From positions 6,076,001 to 6,140,000 of the forward strand of contig JBBMOL010000022.1 of assembly GCA_037954665.1 (NCBI GenBank): a stretch of 64,000 nucleotides of DNA. Reading direction: 5' to 3'. Made by a program: the position numbers and the translations under genes. Source of the DNA: Laguncularia racemosa (taxonomy: Eukaryota > Streptophyta > Magnoliopsida > Myrtales > Combretaceae). Positions within the stretch are counted from its first letter, which is position 1. Each line of letters starts with the position of its first letter. Shown in pieces: positions 62,050 through 64,000 of this stretch. The notes under the pieces were generated by a model. That model ran no database searches, was not told the DNA's origin, and worked only from the letters and a program-made list of their open reading frames with translations.

Positions 62050-62899
62050 TGATCTTAGTGATGTAGAGTTCATTTACATATATATATATATGCAGGAATC
62101 CGTCTTTATGTAGTATTAGCTCTATAGTTTCTAGGAATTACTATCTATGGCATGTTACTAATCGTAGACTATTAATTATAATTGCTTGCTAAAATCATCG
62201 ATGTAAGAAAGGTAGTTTATTGCCATGGAGATATGATAGTTATCGTAATTAACATTTCCAAAATATCATGAAATTAACATCTGAGTTCATTATTAACAAA
62301 CATTACAAACAAAAATAGAGATATTTTCCACAAGCAACTCCACGTTTATTAAAATTGTTATAAGGGTCTTGTGAATAGATACTCCAGACACTTGTTCTCG
62401 CCATGGATTGCACACCTGACCCTGAGCCTTATCACCATTCACCCATTAATTCCATTAAGAGCTGCGCAAGTAATTGCTTCTGTACCTGAAAGATCTTGAT
62501 GGCTACAAAACGCTTAGTCTTCGTAATTTGCGGCTTCCCTGTCCTTAACTTTCTCAAAACCTTTATGAGGACCAAAAAGATTTTAGTAAGTCTCTTATTT
62601 GTTTGTTTTTTAGTAGCTCTGGGGTCCGGAAACATTAGGGAAACGGTAGTGGAACAGTAGGCATTGCCCCAGGATTCTTACCAGCAGAGGCAGTGGTTGA
62701 AAAGTTGCAAGAAAGAGCACATTGTGTTGTTTGTAGGGATTTACATAGGAAGAGATGCGGGTATGTTCAGTATCGGAAGCTCCAAGGATTAATTAAGAAA
62801 AAATTAATAGTAATCATAAAATAATTGCCATTAAGCTATGTGCTAGTCTCCGAAAACATCATTTTATGATACTTCTACTTAATTTTGGACCTATAGAAA
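62050..62899. other. LTPG 3' region and gene-free DNA
   Basis: The first 200 bases are likely 3' UTR. A 67-aa minus-strand frame at 62432-62635 is lysine-rich and unrecognised. Confidence 0.45.
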
Positions 62900-63725
62900 A
62901 ATATTATGACCCATTGAACGTTGAAACTCCAAGAGAGATAGGCAACACTAGTGAATAGTAGTTTGCAATGCTCTCTAGAACTGAGGACATAACCATCCTT
63001 CTACCCGCCACGCTTAGAAGCTTGCCTTCCACCTTGTTAACTTACTCCTAACCTTGTATACAATGAAGAACAGGTCAGCACTAGATTGATTGCCCGACTC
63101 TTTAACCGGTCTTCCTAAGTATTTACCCGTACCATTTCTAGGATTTATCTTCAGCATTGCACTAACCTCCTGTTTCAACTGGATGGAAATCTGCATTTCT
63201 TGAAATGATTATAAAGGATTTAGCGTAATTGACATTTTGGCCCGACAAAGCTCCAAAGGAGTTCATAACCTCTTCGTGAAGAATAGATGCGATAAGAAGC
63301 AAAAGCAGGGGACTGCTCCATTCAACAGAAGCTTGAAAGTGATTGTTAAAAGGCACGACTCGATTAACTTTATATAAAATTTAGGTAAGTTCAAAGTATA
63401 AGGAGTACTTAAAGTCCCATTATACTGTGTCATAAACTTACTCAAGATCCAATTTCATCATCATCCATTACTTTGCTCCTTTCTTCTTTCCAAGAGAATG
63501 CAGGGGTTGTCGGAACACCACTATGTTAGCGGCAGCCGATTTGCTCGGGACTAATGATATTATTTAGCAAAGGCCCTAGCCGCTTTACTAATATCTTCAT
63601 CACCACTTCATAAACCATGGTGCAAAGACTTTTGGGCTTATGCTCTTTAGTCTTGTTAGCACCCAAGATATTCGGGATATGGATAAGTACTATTAGTGTC
63701 CTATTAAACTCCACAGGCATCTTTG
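62900..63725 (-). pseudogene. L1-type LINE reverse transcriptase fragment
   Basis: On the minus strand from 63720: a run with NKTKEHKPKSLCTMVYEVVM and RLGPLLNNIISPEQIG (the RT entry blocks), then after a gap VMNSFGALSGQNVNYAKSF (63270-63210) and LKINPRNGTGKYLGRPVK (about 63150-63100), the block after the catalytic core. The catalytic FADD and its surroundings are missing or scrambled, so there is an internal deletion plus stops. Confidence 0.7.
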
Positions 63726-64000
63726 ACGACTAAAAATCCTTTGAATTGTGTTACAAATAGTTTTTCCCACAATATCTTAGCATTGCTTGAATTACTCGAA
63801 TTTGTTAACTCTAATTTGTTGACTACGGTGTTTTCTATTTTTATCTTAAATGAAGTAGAGCTCCATGAAATTTGAGAAAATTACTCAAATTTTCAATATA
63901 ATATATTTATTTGCTTTGAAATATGTTTATAGAGGTGTTAGTTCGAGTGCAGGGTTATGCACGTGCTGCGTTGAAAAGTGCTACACATGGCCCAATGAGA
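63726..64000. other. Window end, no feature identified
   Basis: AT-rich; it may be upstream LINE sequence, but nothing is recognisable. Confidence 0.4.

Noticed and set aside
1..64000. tRNA and rRNA genes
   Set aside because: No cloverleaf-compatible sequence with a GGTTCGA-type T-loop was seen on either strand by eye; a tRNAscan run would settle it.

Overview
This window looks like plant nuclear DNA, from a dicot. It is AT-rich. Its genes are interrupted by GT-AG introns, its gene families are plant families (a CYP71-clan P450, an ALMT9-type anion channel, a GPI-anchored lipid transfer protein, a plant HMA-domain protein), and most of the remaining sequence is decayed plant retrotransposons and MITEs. 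No species can be named from the sequence alone.

Four protein genes can be assembled across their introns. (1) A two-exon cytochrome P450 on + (5409-8588, 505 aa). (2) A six-exon aluminium-activated malate transporter of the ALMT9 type on - (26794-31983, 597 aa). (3) A three-exon HMA-domain protein on - (52597-53717, 133 aa), whose first coding exon is only 12 bases. (4) A three-exon GPI-anchored non-specific lipid transfer protein on + (60791-62049, 202 aa), with a strong candidate in-frame 66-base cassette exon in its second intron. These are independent genes with unrelated roles; nothing suggests a gene cluster.

Layout. 0-3.6 kb: the end of a Ty3/gypsy LTR, caught in a 1.19-kb tandem duplication, then a dispersed repeat. 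5.3-8.6 kb: the P450, whose intron holds two MITEs. 10.3-16.7 kb: a diverged segmental duplication, split by a minus-strand gypsy remnant (gag and protease) that itself carries a copia-type solo LTR with a perfect 5-bp target-site duplication. 17.5-22.9 kb: repeats and unassigned AT-rich DNA. 22.9-25.0 kb: two broken copia 3' ends in tandem, with a 64-bp tandem array, and a LINE fragment. 26.8-32.0 kb: ALMT. 32-42.7 kb: gene-free DNA with local tandem repeats and a MITE with a perfect 9-bp target-site duplication. 42.7-48.9 kb: a chimeric gypsy element with a 1.86-kb LTR. 49-52.3 kb: dispersed repeats and a second copy of the same MITE pair seen in the P450 intron. 52.6-53.7 kb: HMA gene. 55.1-56.6 kb: minus-strand LTR of the same gypsy family. 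57.0-59.3 kb: degenerate LINE. 60.8-62.0 kb: LTPG. 62.9-64 kb: another LINE fragment on the minus strand.

All retroelement reading frames here carry stops, frame shifts or changed catalytic residues, so none looks active. I found no tRNA, rRNA or CRISPR array and no evident new multi-gene system. The most informative observations are the candidate cassette exon in LTPG, the recurring side-by-side MITE pair, the target-site-defined insertions, the segmental duplication, and the chimeric gypsy element.
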